Source: Ypsolopha sequella | Taxonomy: Eukaryota; Arthropoda; Insecta; Lepidoptera; Ypsolophidae | Direction of reading: 5' to 3' | Assembly: GCA_934047225.1 (NCBI GenBank) | Contig: OW204005.1 | Location: 20,778,396 to 20,842,395 of the forward strand | Length of the DNA: 64,000 nt | Shown here: positions 27,927-37,842 of the stretch, one piece after another | How the letters are laid out: each line of letters begins with the position of its first letter | Position numbering within the stretch: position 1 is the first letter of the stretch | The notes under the pieces: generated by a model | Seen by the model: the letters and a program-made list of their open reading frames with translations, nothing else | Databases searched by the model: none | Told to the model about the DNA's origin: nothing | Program-made: the position numbers and the translations under genes

Positions 27927-27939
27927 TGTTCGGGCGCCA
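27927..27939 (-). promoter_or_regulatory. tRNA-Lys-type primer-binding site of nested element
   Basis: TGGCGCCCGAACA on the minus strand, four bases after the end of the right-hand LTR. It is complementary to the 3' end of lysine tRNA and fixes the element's orientation as minus. Confidence 0.75.
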
Positions 27940-27943
27940 TATT

Positions 27944-29077
27944 TGTAGCGTTATTTTTAAAAAAAAAATTATTTATTATTTTCCACTACATACTACGAAC
28001 GTAATTTCGAATTGAATTTGGACTGCCACCAGGCAAGCCTGGTGACAGCCAAAAAAAGAGGTAAACCTGGATGAATAAACCGTATAATTTAAATAACAAA
28101 ACACAAAAATAACAAAACCGAAGTAAGAAAAATATGGTACAAAAGAACAATAATATCAGAGGAGTATCGCTACAAAGGAAATTCTTAGATCAAAAAAATT
28201 ATTATGCCAAATTCCACTTATTTAAGATTTTAATTTCCTTTTAGCTTGAACGACGCATTTATTCATAAAATAATGGATTTTAAATTTGGTTGTCGACACT
28301 AGTTTATAGGATCCTTTAAACTAAGATTTCACGGAAGTTTTGATAACTCTTGATCCGAAAGAAAACGTAATAATAAGGTGTTACGAGCAATCGTTATCTA
28401 GCTTTACACTAAGGAATAAAAATAATCGATGCTGAATATTAAGCTACAGATATTAAAAACCTGGTAAGGGTCTCTTCGTGACTTTGGGAGTTTCCGGTGT
28501 TCCCGGGAGCAGTCGATGAAGCTTGGCGATTTCAATTTTAGTATCGGAAGCTTTAGCTCACCAGGGACGTGGTCCTTACATCAGGCCTCAATAGGTACAA
28601 CCGTACAAGATGGCGGATGGGATAATCAGACTGGGAAGACCCAGAAACCCTTTAAAAAATAATCCCGAAGGGTCGCTGTAAAGAAATAAAACAACGGCGT
28701 CAAGACATGCTTATGAAACGAGGGAAAGGAAATTAACGTATTGGAAACGGGACAAAAAGGATTTTCAGAGAATGAAACCAAAATTACACAAAACTTACCG
28801 GGAAATGCAGGAAAACTGGCTTACACAATGCTCAGGGCAATTGCGCTCTGTTTCTATATAAGTTATAGATAAGATATAGTTTTAAAATTTGATATTTTAA
28901 ATTTCTTGTGGCAAATTTCCTTCCTCTGTCACGATCTTCTTTGATATGAGAAAAATAACAAAAAAAATATGACAAGATCATTCTAACTATTTGAATTCGA
29001 AAATTCAGAAAAGCAGCCAACGATAAAGAAAGACTAAAAATATATAAAAAGGTTGAATACTTGTAGCGAATGCTACA
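27944..29077 (-). repeat. 5' LTR of nested element
   Basis: Near-identical partner of 25173-26306. A third, inverted and 3'-shortened copy occurs at 30980-32029 as part of the palindromic rearrangement. The BEL leader resumes right after the 4-bp duplication. Confidence 0.85.
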
Positions 29078-29148
29078 ATACCTATATATTAGTCGTAATT
29101 AATTGTGTTTGTTTTAAAGATCGTGTTATATAGGTAAAAGTGTTAATA

Positions 29149-29786
29149 ATGTCTAATCTCGATAGCCTTATTGCTAAACGGGGCTATGTAAAAACCACGT
29201 TGACACGTCTTCATTCTCAAATTGAGGAGGAGAATTTGGCCGATAACTCAACTGAAATGCTTTGTGTTAAAAAGCAAAGGTGTATCGCGGCTTTCAATAG
29301 TTACGAAGAGTACAATGAGCAAATTATTTGCCTTAAACCAGACGACAAAGAGGACGTCGCAGAGTATGAAGGTAAATACTTTGTGATTGTTTCAGTGTTA
29401 CAAAGTGAACTGAGTAAGCGTTCTTCTCAATGTGAATTAGTTAAAACTCCTAGTCTGCGTCAGGCAAAGCTGCCCACTATTGAAATAAAACCATTTACAG
29501 GAAAATATTCCGAATATATGACCTTCAAAGAGCTTTTCAAATCTGTCATCGAAAATGATCCTACATTGGACAAAGTTCAAAAGTTACATTATTTACGATC
29601 CTTCCTCAAAGGCGAGTCATATGATATTATAAAGAATCTGCCCTTAATTGAACCTAGTTATCATGAGGCTATTAGGTTACTTGATGACAGGTATTACAAC
29701 AAGTATAAAATCATTAGCGAACACATCACAAACTTGCTAGATCTGCCTGTGATCAGTAAGCCATTCCCATCCAATCTCAGGCAATA
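29149..29786 (+). pseudogene. BEL/Pao gag, truncated plus-strand copy
   Basis: Starts MSNLDSLIAKRGYVK and is identical to the minus-strand gag copy up to PSNLRQY (about residue 212), where homology stops. It contains the DUF1759-type Gag core (KLPTIEIKPFTGKYSEYMTF, HYLRSFLKGES, LLDDRYYNKY). The zinc knuckles are missing. I chose the ATG at 29149 because the upstream extension begins with a TTG codon in the leader. Confidence 0.8.
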
Positions 29787-29809
29787 CAATGATGTGATGA
29801 TGATGAATG

Positions 29810-30908
29810 AGTGATGTGGTTTCTTGCATTGACTGAATCGAAAATGGAATTTACATTTTCCAAGATGGAGATTTAAGCATATGTTGCACAGTCCGGTCTT
29901 ATTTGCAAAGTTTACTCTTTCAGCTGAAGACAACAATTTAAAAGTTTTACAAGTATAAGTTTTATGATCATCACACTTACAGTAATAGCATCCTCGCTTG
30001 TTCCTCGTGGTCATCGCGTTGACTGCTTTCGCTGAAGATGAATGTTTCTCTCGGGCGGGCTCTGCGTTCTCCATTGCTAACGCTTGTTTCTCCAGAAATG
30101 CCAAAAATTGATCCACCGTGGGTTCTATCTTGGCATCTCGCTCCAGCTGGTATAAATGCCCAGTCTGGTGGTCTATTTTTCGAATTAAAATACAAATTAG
30201 TATGGGGTCCCACTCTGAAACCTTTACTTCTAGATTTTTAAGGGCAGACGTTTGTTTGACCGAAGATATGTATTGCCTGAGATTGGATGGGAATGGCTTA
30301 CTGATCACAGGCAGATCTAGCAAGTTTGTGATGTGTTCGCTAATGATTTTATACTTGTTGTAATACCTGTCATCAAGTAACCTAATAGCCTCATGATAAC
30401 TAGGTTCAATTAAGGGCAGATTCTTTATAATATCATATGACTCGCCTTTGAGGAAGGATCGTAAATAATGTAACTTTTGAACTTTGTCCAATGTAGGATC
30501 ATTTTCGATGACAGATTTGAAAAGCTCTTTGAAGGTCATATATTCGGAATATTTTCCTGTAAATGGTTTTATTTCAATAGTGGGCAGCTTTGCCTGACGC
30601 AGACTAGGAGTTTTAACTAATTCACATTGAGAAGAACGCTTACTCAGTTCACTTTGTAACACTGAAACAATCACAAAGTATTTACCTTCATACTCTGCGA
30701 CGTCCTCTTTGTCGTCTGGTTTAAGGCAAATAATTTGCTCATTGTACTCTTCGTAACTATTGAAAGCCGCGATACACCTTTGCTTTTTAACACAAAGCAT
30801 TTCAGTTGAGTTATCGGCCAAATTCTCCTCCTCAATTTGAGAATGAAGACGTGTCAACGTGGTTTTTACATAGCCCCGTTTAGCAATAAGGCTATCGAGA
30901 TTAGACAT
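29810..30908 (-). pseudogene. BEL/Pao gag, inverted copy with zinc knuckles
   Basis: From the ATG at 30908 the frame carries the same DUF1759 core and continues to the nucleocapsid part: CYYCKCDDHKTYTC (C-x2-C-x4-H-x4-C), then CNICLNLHLGKC and the Cys/His segment CKFHFRFSQCKKPHH. It is open for about 365 codons and then runs into the inverted remains of the plus-strand copy. The protease that should follow lies instead at 32030 on the opposite strand. Gag forms the particle shell and packages element RNA. Confidence 0.8.
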
Positions 30909-30979
30909 TATTAACACTTTTACCTATATAACACGATCTTTAAAACAAACACAATTAATTACGACTAATATATAGGTAT

Positions 30980-32029
30980 TGTAGCATTCGCTACAAGTAT
31001 TCAACCTTTTTATATATTTTTAGTCTTTCTTTATCGTTGGCTGCTTTTCTGAATTTTCGAATTCAAATAGTTAGAATGATCTTGTCATATTTTTTTTGTT
31101 ATTTTTCTCATATCAAAGAAGATCGTGACAGAGGAAGGAAATTTGCCACAAGAAATTTAAAATATCAAATTTTAAAACTATATCTTATCTATAACTTATA
31201 TAGAAACAGAGCGCAATTGCCCTGAGCATTGTGTAAGCCAGTTTTCCTGCATTTCCCGGTAAGTTTTGTGTAATTTTGGTTTCATTCTCTGAAAATCCTT
31301 TTTGTCCCGTTTCCAATACGTTAATTTCCTTTCCCTCGTTTCATAAGCATGTCTTGACGCCGTTGTTTTATTTCTTTACAGCGACCCTTCGGGATTATTT
31401 TTTAAAGGGTTTCTGGGTCTTCCCAGTCTGATTATCCCATCCGCCATCTTGTACGGTTGTACCTATTGAGGCCTGATGTAAGGACCACGTCCCTGGTGAG
31501 CTAAAGCTTCCGATACTAAAATTGAAATCGCCAAGCTTCATCGACTGCTCCCGGGAACACCGGAAACTCCCAAAGTCACGAAGAGACCCTTACCAGGTTT
31601 TTAATATCTGTAGCTTAATATTCAGCATCGATTATTTTTATTCCTTAGTGTAAAGCTAGATAACGATTGCTCGTAACACCTTATTATTACGTTTTCTTTC
31701 GGATCAAGAGTTATCAAAACTTCCGTGAAATCTTAGTTTAAAGGATCCTATAAACTAGTGTCGACAACCAAATTTAAAATCCATTATTTTATGAATAAAT
31801 GCGTCGTTCAAGCTAAAAGGAAATTAAAATCTTAAATAAGTGGAATTTGGCATAATAATTTTTTTGATCTAAGAATTTCCTTTGTAGCGATACTCCTCTG
31901 ATATTATTGTTCTTTTGTACCATATTTTTCTTACTTCGGTTTTGTTATTTTTGTGTTTTGTTATTTAAATTATACGGTTTATTCATCCAGGTTTACCTCT
32001 TTTTTTGGCTGTCACCAGGCTTGCCTGGT
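30980..32029 (+). repeat. Third, inverted copy of the nested LTR (truncated)
   Basis: Begins TGTAGCATTCGCTACAAG, the reverse complement of 27944-29077, and matches for 1050 of 1134 bp, ending at CAGGCTTGCCTGGT. It joins the protease segment of pol directly, so the first 25 codons of the long pol frame (31953-32029) are LTR sequence, not protease. Confidence 0.85.
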
Positions 32030-35000
32030 TGCCAGGCAATTAACACCCATGCGAGACAACACTAGTATCATAGGTGTTACTAATACTAAAAATAAAATAA
32101 AATACTCTGTCCCATTAGAGATTCACTCGCTAAAATCTCCATTCAAAATTAATGTCAATTGTCATGTAGTGGATGCAATCACTTGTAAGCTACCTCAAAC
32201 AATGCTTGACCCAAGCACAATAGTTGTCCCTCCTAATATCCAGTTAGCTGACGATGAGTACTACAAACCATCGGAGATTAATATGCTAATTGGTGCTGAT
32301 GTGTTCTTCCAGGTGCTGCAACCGGCCAAGGCTACATTGCAGAGCAACCAGCCTGTGTGTACGCTCACAGCGCAGTCGTCAAACGTCTTGCCTGCCCAGC
32401 AACAGGCGCTTGAGCAGAAAAAGCCGCACTCAGCCAATAAGGGGACAGGAGTCTGTATAATTAATACTAAATTTGGTCACATCGTTGCTGGCGGCTTGCC
32501 ACCACAAAATGAGGTAGATAAAATTGTTTCGCTTGTTTGCACAAAGTGTGATGTGGATAATACTATGTCTAAATTTTGGGAAGCTGAAAAGGTTCCAGAA
32601 ATCTTTACTGAACAACTGTCAGAGCATGAGTTAGTAGAAAATAATTTTAAATCTACATTTCAATTGTCAAACAACAAGTTTCAAGTTGATCTTCCATTGA
32701 AAGTGCCCTTACATGACATAAATTCGACATTAGGTGATTCTTTTGACCTGGCATTGTATAGGTTTCTTAACCTCGAGAAAAAATTGCATAAAAATATTAA
32801 TTTATTGACAGAATACCAAAACTTTATTCATCAATATGTAGAGATGGGCCATGCTCATTTTGTTGATTTTCAGTCATTTAATTTTGACAAAGATCCAATA
32901 TATTTTTTACCTCACCATGCAGTGGTTAATGAGGGAAGCAAAACAACTCGTACTAGAGTCGTGTTCGATGGATCGATGAAAGGAAAAAATAAGGTCTCGG
33001 TTAACAATATACTTCTCAACGGACCCATAGTACAACGAGATCTGTTTGATATTGTTTTGCTATACAGGATAGGAGATTATACATTTAACAGCGATATTAA
33101 AAAAATGTTTAGAAATGTTCTTGTCAATCCTGCACACACTTCGCTTCAGAATATTCTCTGGCGCGATATGCCTGATGAAAAAATAAAATGTATACGCCTT
33201 GATACCCTTACGTATGGCTTAAAAAGTTCTAGCTATCTTGCGACTCGATGCCTTCTTCAGCTTGCAATGCAGAATGAATCTCACCTTCCACTAGGTTCAT
33301 TTATAATTAAAAATTGTGTGTATGTCGATGACATCTTATATTCAAACTCAGATTTTAATGTGTTGCTTGAAGCAAAGAGACAGCTTAAAGCCTTGCTTGA
33401 CCTGGGAGGCTTTGATATGCACAAATGGTCGTCTAACTGCGAAAGTGTCTTATCAGATATACCTATAAATGAGAGGCAGTTAGATGACATTGAACTTCAA
33501 AAAGAAAACTGCAGTATTAAAGCGCTAGGGTTAACAATTGACTCGAAAAAGGACTGTTTCGTTGTGAAATGTCCAGATAGTTTTATTTTTAATTCGGCAA
33601 CAAAAAGGCAAATATTGAGTCAGATAGCAAAGTTTTATGACCCGCTTGGCTTTGTTAGTCCCATAATAGTGAAAGCAAAATTAATCATGCAGAAGTTGTG
33701 GTGCGAAAAATTAGACTGGGATACCCGTCCATCACAACAGGTAGGAACTGAATGGTCAGAGTTTGCTGATAGTTTAGCAGCCATGGAGCCTATTTGCATT
33801 AACAGAAATATTCAGGTCCCCGATACTGCAGAAGCTGTCCAGCTTGTGGGCTTTGCCGACGCATCGAGCACTACGGGCTACGGGGCTTGCTTATACTTGC
33901 GTGTGGTGGATAAAACAGGTAAAGCAAAACTCAATTTACTCTGTTCGAAATCTAGAATCAACCCGTGCACAAAGCCATTAACGACCCCACGTCTTGAGCT
34001 TAATGCTATCCTATTATTGGCAAAGTTAACAAATAAAGTATATGACACGCTTAAAATAAAAGTCAATATTGATGACGTGTTTTTATTCTCGGACTCACAA
34101 ATTGCTTTGGCTTGGATTAGCACTGAGGTAACAAAGTTACAAGCATATGTATCGAACAGAGTAAGAGTTATCCAACAGCTGGCCGATAGATGGCGCTGGG
34201 GTTACGTCAGCACCCATGAAAATCCCGCAGACTACATAAGCAGAGGTCTGGATCCGCGAGAGCTCTCAACGTGCGAAATGTGGTGGAACGGGCCAGAATT
34301 CCTGCAACAAAGGGAGTATAAATTTAATACAAATTTGCCTATAAAAAGGTTGGAAAACTTACCTGAGTTGACTGCCGGTGCTGCATCCTCTGCTGATGTG
34401 GTACTCATTATCCTGAAACAAAAAGAAATCCTAAACATATTAGAAAAGTATTCCGATATTAATAAAATGACACGAATCTTAGCATACATTTTACGATTCT
34501 GTCACAATAGCAAACCAAGTAATAATAAAATACAGTTAAATTATTTAACTTGCAAGGAGCTACAACAAGCTTTATGTTTATTAATAAAACATGAACAAGA
34601 ACAGCAATTCAGTGAGGAACTGAACTCATTGCGAAAAGGTGAGAATGTCAAGGGTCCCCTGAAACCTTTGCATCCATTTATAGACGATAAGGGCTTGGTA
34701 CGTGTAGGGGGAAGGCTGCAAAACTCAGCACTTTCTTATAATCAAAAACACCCAATAATTTTACCGAAAGGTTCTAAATTAACAGAGCTTCTTATCTCAC
34801 ACGAGCACCTTAGATTACTTCATGCTGGTCCAAAATTATTATTATCTCAGTTAAATCAAAAATATTGGCTTGTTAACGGATTACGTCAAGTTAAAAAAGT
34901 AACTCAAAAATGCTTACCTTGTTTTAGAATGAAGGCATCCTGTGCAAAACAGCTGATGGGGTCACTACCAAAGCAACGAGTAACAGCCTCGAGAGCTTTT

Positions 35001-35918
35001 CAAGCTTTAGGACTGGATTTTTGTGGGCCAGTACAAATAAAAAATTCGAGGGTTAGACGAGCAATAGTTACCAAGGGTTATATTTGCGTGTTCGTATGTT
35101 TCAATACAAAGGCGATTCATTTGGAGTTAGCCTCAGATTTAACGACGGAATGTTTCCTTGCTTGCTTTAAAAGATTCATCTCGCGACGTGCTATGCCCAG
35201 TGAAGTTTTTTGTGACAATGGAGGTGCCTTTAAGGGCGCCGCTAACCATCTAGCTGATTTGTACAGGCTTAACAGTTCTAAAGACCATCAAACTCTAGTT
35301 CAAAGCTTTTCATCCCAACAAGGAATCAAATTTCATTTCACGCCTTCGTACTCACCAGTCTTTGCAGGATTGGCTGAATCTGCTGTAAAGAGCATGAAGT
35401 TTCATTTAAAAAGAACACTTCAAAAGAGTATACTGACTTATGAACAGTTAATTACTGTGGTAACTCAAATAGAAGCGATATTAAATTCAAGACCTTTGAT
35501 AGGTTTGTCCTCAGATATTTCGGACTATAGCTATCTGACACCCGGGCACTTTTTAGTAGGTACTCCTCTCACCACTTACCCTGACACAGACATTTCTGAA
35601 GTTCCAATTAATAGGCTTAAATTTTGGCAGTTAGTTGAAAGTATGAAGCAAAGCTTTTGGAAGGTCTGGCACAAACAATACTTGAATACATTACAGAATA
35701 GGCCAAAATGGCGCGATGATTTGCCTAATATTTGTATTGGAGGGCTAGTACTGCTTAAGGAACCGAATTCTCCTCCTCTTTATTGGCCTGTGGCGCGTAT
35801 TTCAAAAATATTTCCAGGTGGTGATGGCAAAGTGAGAGCCTTTGAAGTAACTGCCCCTAATGGCAAAGTATATACTAGGTCGCTTTCAGGCATATGTTTG
35901 CTACCTATTGAGAATTAA
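31953..35918 (+). CDS. BEL/Pao pol (partial protease, RT, RNase H, integrase)
   Basis: The frame has 1321 codons, of which the first ~25 are foreign LTR sequence. About residues 30-120: C-terminal half of the retropepsin-like DUF1758 domain, ending INMLIGADVFF; the catalytic Asp half is missing. About 330-470: reverse transcriptase with RTRVVFDGS, TYGLKSSSYLATR and the active-site CVYVDDILYS. About 625-760: RNase H with GFADASSTTGYGACLYL, TTPRLELNA and FLFSDSQIALAWI. About 930-990: H2C2 zinc finger (HEHLRLLHAG...CLPCFRMK). About 1015-1145: integrase DDE with GLDFCGP, FCDNGGAFKG and GLAESAVKSMK. C-terminus: DUF5641 (YSYLTPGHFLVGTPLT). No internal stops, so it decayed little since insertion. 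Confidence 0.9.
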   Translation: MFCYLNYTVYSSRFTSFFGCHQACLVARQLTPMRDNTSIIGVTNTKNKIKYSVPLEIHSLKSPFKINVNCHVVDAITCKLPQTMLDPSTIVVPPNIQLADDEYYKPSEINMLIGADVFFQVLQPAKATLQSNQPVCTLTAQSSNVLPAQQQALEQKKPHSANKGTGVCIINTKFGHIVAGGLPPQNEVDKIVSLVCTKCDVDNTMSKFWEAEKVPEIFTEQLSEHELVENNFKSTFQLSNNKFQVDLPLKVPLHDINSTLGDSFDLALYRFLNLEKKLHKNINLLTEYQNFIHQYVEMGHAHFVDFQSFNFDKDPIYFLPHHAVVNEGSKTTRTRVVFDGSMKGKNKVSVNNILLNGPIVQRDLFDIVLLYRIGDYTFNSDIKKMFRNVLVNPAHTSLQNILWRDMPDEKIKCIRLDTLTYGLKSSSYLATRCLLQLAMQNESHLPLGSFIIKNCVYVDDILYSNSDFNVLLEAKRQLKALLDLGGFDMHKWSSNCESVLSDIPINERQLDDIELQKENCSIKALGLTIDSKKDCFVVKCPDSFIFNSATKRQILSQIAKFYDPLGFVSPIIVKAKLIMQKLWCEKLDWDTRPSQQVGTEWSEFADSLAAMEPICINRNIQVPDTAEAVQLVGFADASSTTGYGACLYLRVVDKTGKAKLNLLCSKSRINPCTKPLTTPRLELNAILLLAKLTNKVYDTLKIKVNIDDVFLFSDSQIALAWISTEVTKLQAYVSNRVRVIQQLADRWRWGYVSTHENPADYISRGLDPRELSTCEMWWNGPEFLQQREYKFNTNLPIKRLENLPELTAGAASSADVVLIILKQKEILNILEKYSDINKMTRILAYILRFCHNSKPSNNKIQLNYLTCKELQQALCLLIKHEQEQQFSEELNSLRKGENVKGPLKPLHPFIDDKGLVRVGGRLQNSALSYNQKHPIILPKGSKLTELLISHEHLRLLHAGPKLLLSQLNQKYWLVNGLRQVKKVTQKCLPCFRMKASCAKQLMGSLPKQRVTASRAFQALGLDFCGPVQIKNSRVRRAIVTKGYICVFVCFNTKAIHLELASDLTTECFLACFKRFISRRAMPSEVFCDNGGAFKGAANHLADLYRLNSSKDHQTLVQSFSSQQGIKFHFTPSYSPVFAGLAESAVKSMKFHLKRTLQKSILTYEQLITVVTQIEAILNSRPLIGLSSDISDYSYLTPGHFLVGTPLTTYPDTDISEVPINRLKFWQLVESMKQSFWKVWHKQYLNTLQNRPKWRDDLPNICIGGLVLLKEPNSPPLYWPVARISKIFPGGDGKVRAFEVTAPNGKVYTRSLSGICLLPIEN

Positions 35919-36106
35919 GTTCTTACTACTATTAGTTAACTAAGCCGCCAATGTGGTTTTGTTTGTATTAAGCTTAATTTAATTAAGTTTTCCTGTAATA
36001 AACTTACTCATAAAAATTGTAAGCAGCCAATGTTGCTTCTATTTTGTATTTAGCTCAATTTAATTAAGTTTTCAATTACTGAGCGTAATAAAATTTTGGT
36101 TATTAC
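35919..36106 (+). repeat. Tandem duplication in BEL element 1 3' region
   Basis: Two copies of a roughly 75-bp unit, GCCGCCAATGTGGTTTTG with TTTAATTAAGTTTTC and AATAAACTT, then AGCAGCCAATGTTGCTTC with TTTAATTAAGTTTTC and AATAAAATT. The two AATAAA motifs are potential polyadenylation signals, although in LTR elements the signal normally lies in the LTR. Confidence 0.55.
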
Positions 36107-36110
36107 TTAA

Positions 36111-37492
36111 CCTCGTAACACCCAATGATATCATGTGAATACATAATCAACACAGCCAGTACCGCCCAAGCTTAAAATTCATCTTAACAAATTACCGCCC
36201 AGTGTAATCATCCGAAAACATATTTGAATTTGCCGCCTAACTTTCAAATATGCGGAAATAGACACGATATTTTGTGGAGATGTGATTGGCTGTAGTCTAT
36301 GTCCTTTTTTACCGGATGTCAGCTTAGAGAACCAATAACAGAAGTCCCATTTATTTGTGTCAAAATGGCGAACATGGCGAGGCGGCGAGTACGTGGTAAG
36401 TAAATCGAAATTTATTTCATTAATCTGTTGCGTTTATTGTAGAAACTTAAGTATGCTTAGGTAGTTAGAATCATACAGTTTCGAGGTATTGAATAGTTTT
36501 GTTAAAAAAACGCTGTAAAACGTCTAAAAGTTGCGTTCAAATAATATGTCATCAAGTGACAACACCGGGCCTTACCTTCTTTTTTCGCTGCTTTGATTTT
36601 GTTATCAGCTGACTACATTGGGACGCAACTCAATAATTAAAATAATTCTCATACTTACCTACATTTTATTTATTTCATTGTTTTTATTTATCTACTTGTT
36701 GTTTAGTCACTGATTTTAGTAAAATATATCAATCAATAAGATGTGGACATAAAAGGATCAATATTAAATTGATTTTATTTTTATTTCAGTACGCGACAAA
36801 AACATATTAGAGTTGCTGACCGAATCAGATGTCGAAGATTTTAGTCCCAGTGACGAAGACTATGGAGACCCTCCCTACACTCAGGAGACTAATGATAATG
36901 GTACCGAAGAGGACAATTCAGAATCGGACATAAGTGATGACCCGGAAGTTCCAGTAAACAGGAACACTAAGTCAGTTACTCGTGGAAATCGTGGAGGAAG
37001 AGGACTTCGTGGAGGACCTCTTGGTGCATAATATTTTGAAAAAATATTTATGGTTGTTTTAAAGACTGAATCCTTATGCCAAATTTGTTCCAAAGTTCCT
37101 AATAAGTCTAAGATACAATAAATATAATTTAGCATGTTTTTTGTCTTTTTTATTTATCAATACAATATTTTATTTAACTATAAATAAAATTTCTGATATG
37201 TAGGTATAGGCCCAATGTAATCACTTGAACTCATATAATTTTGAGAAGATATTGGAATTAAGGCCCAATGTCATCACACGAAAACATAAAAAATACCAGA
37301 TTCCAATAAAGGAAACTCATTTCCCAGGGTCAATCTATATGACAAAAAATACCATGATCATCTGTGACCAAGAACATCTTTATTTTTTCACTTTTTCTAT
37401 GGTGGGCTGTAACCACTAAAAAATATATGTAATCAGGTAACAACAATGGGCAGTAGTTTTCCTCTTTTTTTTTAGGCTTGGGCCTTACGAGG
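36111..37492 (+). mobile_element. piggyBac-type element with mini-gene, inserted in BEL element 1
   Basis: CCTCGTAA at the left end and TTACGAGG at the right, flanked by TTAA at 36107-36110 and 37493-37496. Subterminal motifs of the form GCCCAATGTAATCAC recur (near 36119, 36199, 37209, 37262), some on each side, as binding sites for a transposase might. It contains one spliced short gene and no transposase catalytic region. Confidence 0.8.
36365..37031 (+). CDS. piggyBac transposase N-terminal-like mini-protein (spliced, 90 aa)
   Basis: Exon 1 (36365-36395) encodes MANMARRRVR; a GTAAGT donor and a pyrimidine-rich TTTATTTCAG acceptor remove 36396-36789. Exon 2 (36790-37031) continues in frame with DKNILELLTESDVEDFSPSD, an acidic stretch (EEDNSESDISDDPE), and an Arg/Gly tail (TRGNRGGRGLRGGPLGA). 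The acidic ILxLLTESDVEDF start resembles the disordered N-terminus of piggyBac-type transposases. The DDD catalytic core is absent, so it cannot transpose DNA. The TTAA termini around it support the assignment. It could be a remnant or a small DNA/RNA-binding product. Confidence 0.6.
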
Positions 37493-37642
37493 TTAACAAA
37501 TTGTATATTTACTAATATTAGTTTCACACATCATGTCATATGTCAATAATATAGTTAAGTCTTGGCTTAGTTTGTTAAAAGTCAAAAACATTTGTTGTCT
37601 TCAAATTATTGTTTTCAATGTTTTCTTTCTGGGGCCGCAGCA

Positions 37643-37842
37643 TGTTGGCAACCCCAACAAACATTTATAATTTTATTATTGTGGCAACAAAAACTGTACT
37701 TCCTGTTCTTCTGATTTGTGTGTTGGTGACATCTAGTACTGGTGCTAATTAAAATATCTTTTAAATTAAGAAAGACTTTGTTCTCCATCAAGTGTAGTGC
37801 CTAGAAATCCCACTAAAATTACTACAGCCCGAGAGTTGCACA
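37643..37842 (+). repeat. 3' LTR of BEL/Pao element 1
   Basis: 200 bp identical by eye to 24464-24663. Just upstream, CTGGGGCCGCAGCA is the candidate polypurine tract. No difference between LTRs points to a recent insertion of the founding element. Confidence 0.85.

Larger units (their letters stand above)
25173..29077 (-). mobile_element. Nested non-autonomous LTR element, 3.9 kb, with 4-bp TSD
   Basis: Two direct 1134-bp repeats (25173-26306 and 27944-29077) with TGTAGC...GCTACA ends flank a 1637-bp interior. ATAC occurs immediately before (25169-25172) and after (29078-29081), a 4-bp target duplication as in Ty3/gypsy elements. Read on the minus strand, the right repeat is the 5' LTR and is followed four bases later by TGGCGCCCGAACA (27939-27927), the tRNA-Lys-type primer site. 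The interior has no gag or pol frame, so the element depended on another element's proteins. It sits in the leader of the BEL element. Confidence 0.85.
24464..37842 (+). mobile_element. Composite BEL/Pao LTR retrotransposon (element 1), 13.4 kb
   Basis: Two identical 200-bp LTRs (24464-24663 and 37643-37842) enclose a BEL-type gag and a BEL-type pol on the plus strand. Right after the 5' LTR comes TGGTCCTTCGAGATACTGG, a BEL-like primer-binding site. The interior was later enlarged by a minus-strand LTR element (25173-29077), an inverted duplication of gag plus LTR (about 29790-32029) that separates gag from pol, and a TTAA element (36111-37492). Without those it would be roughly 6-7 kb, normal for the family. 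No 5-bp target duplication is seen: ATGTT precedes and GTAAC follows. It cannot be autonomous now, as the gag-protease frame is broken. Confidence 0.85.

Noticed and set aside
36813..37031. Frame starting at 36813 as an independent gene
   Set aside because: An upstream exon at 36365-36395 joins in frame through consensus splice sites, so 36813 is only an internal open-frame start.
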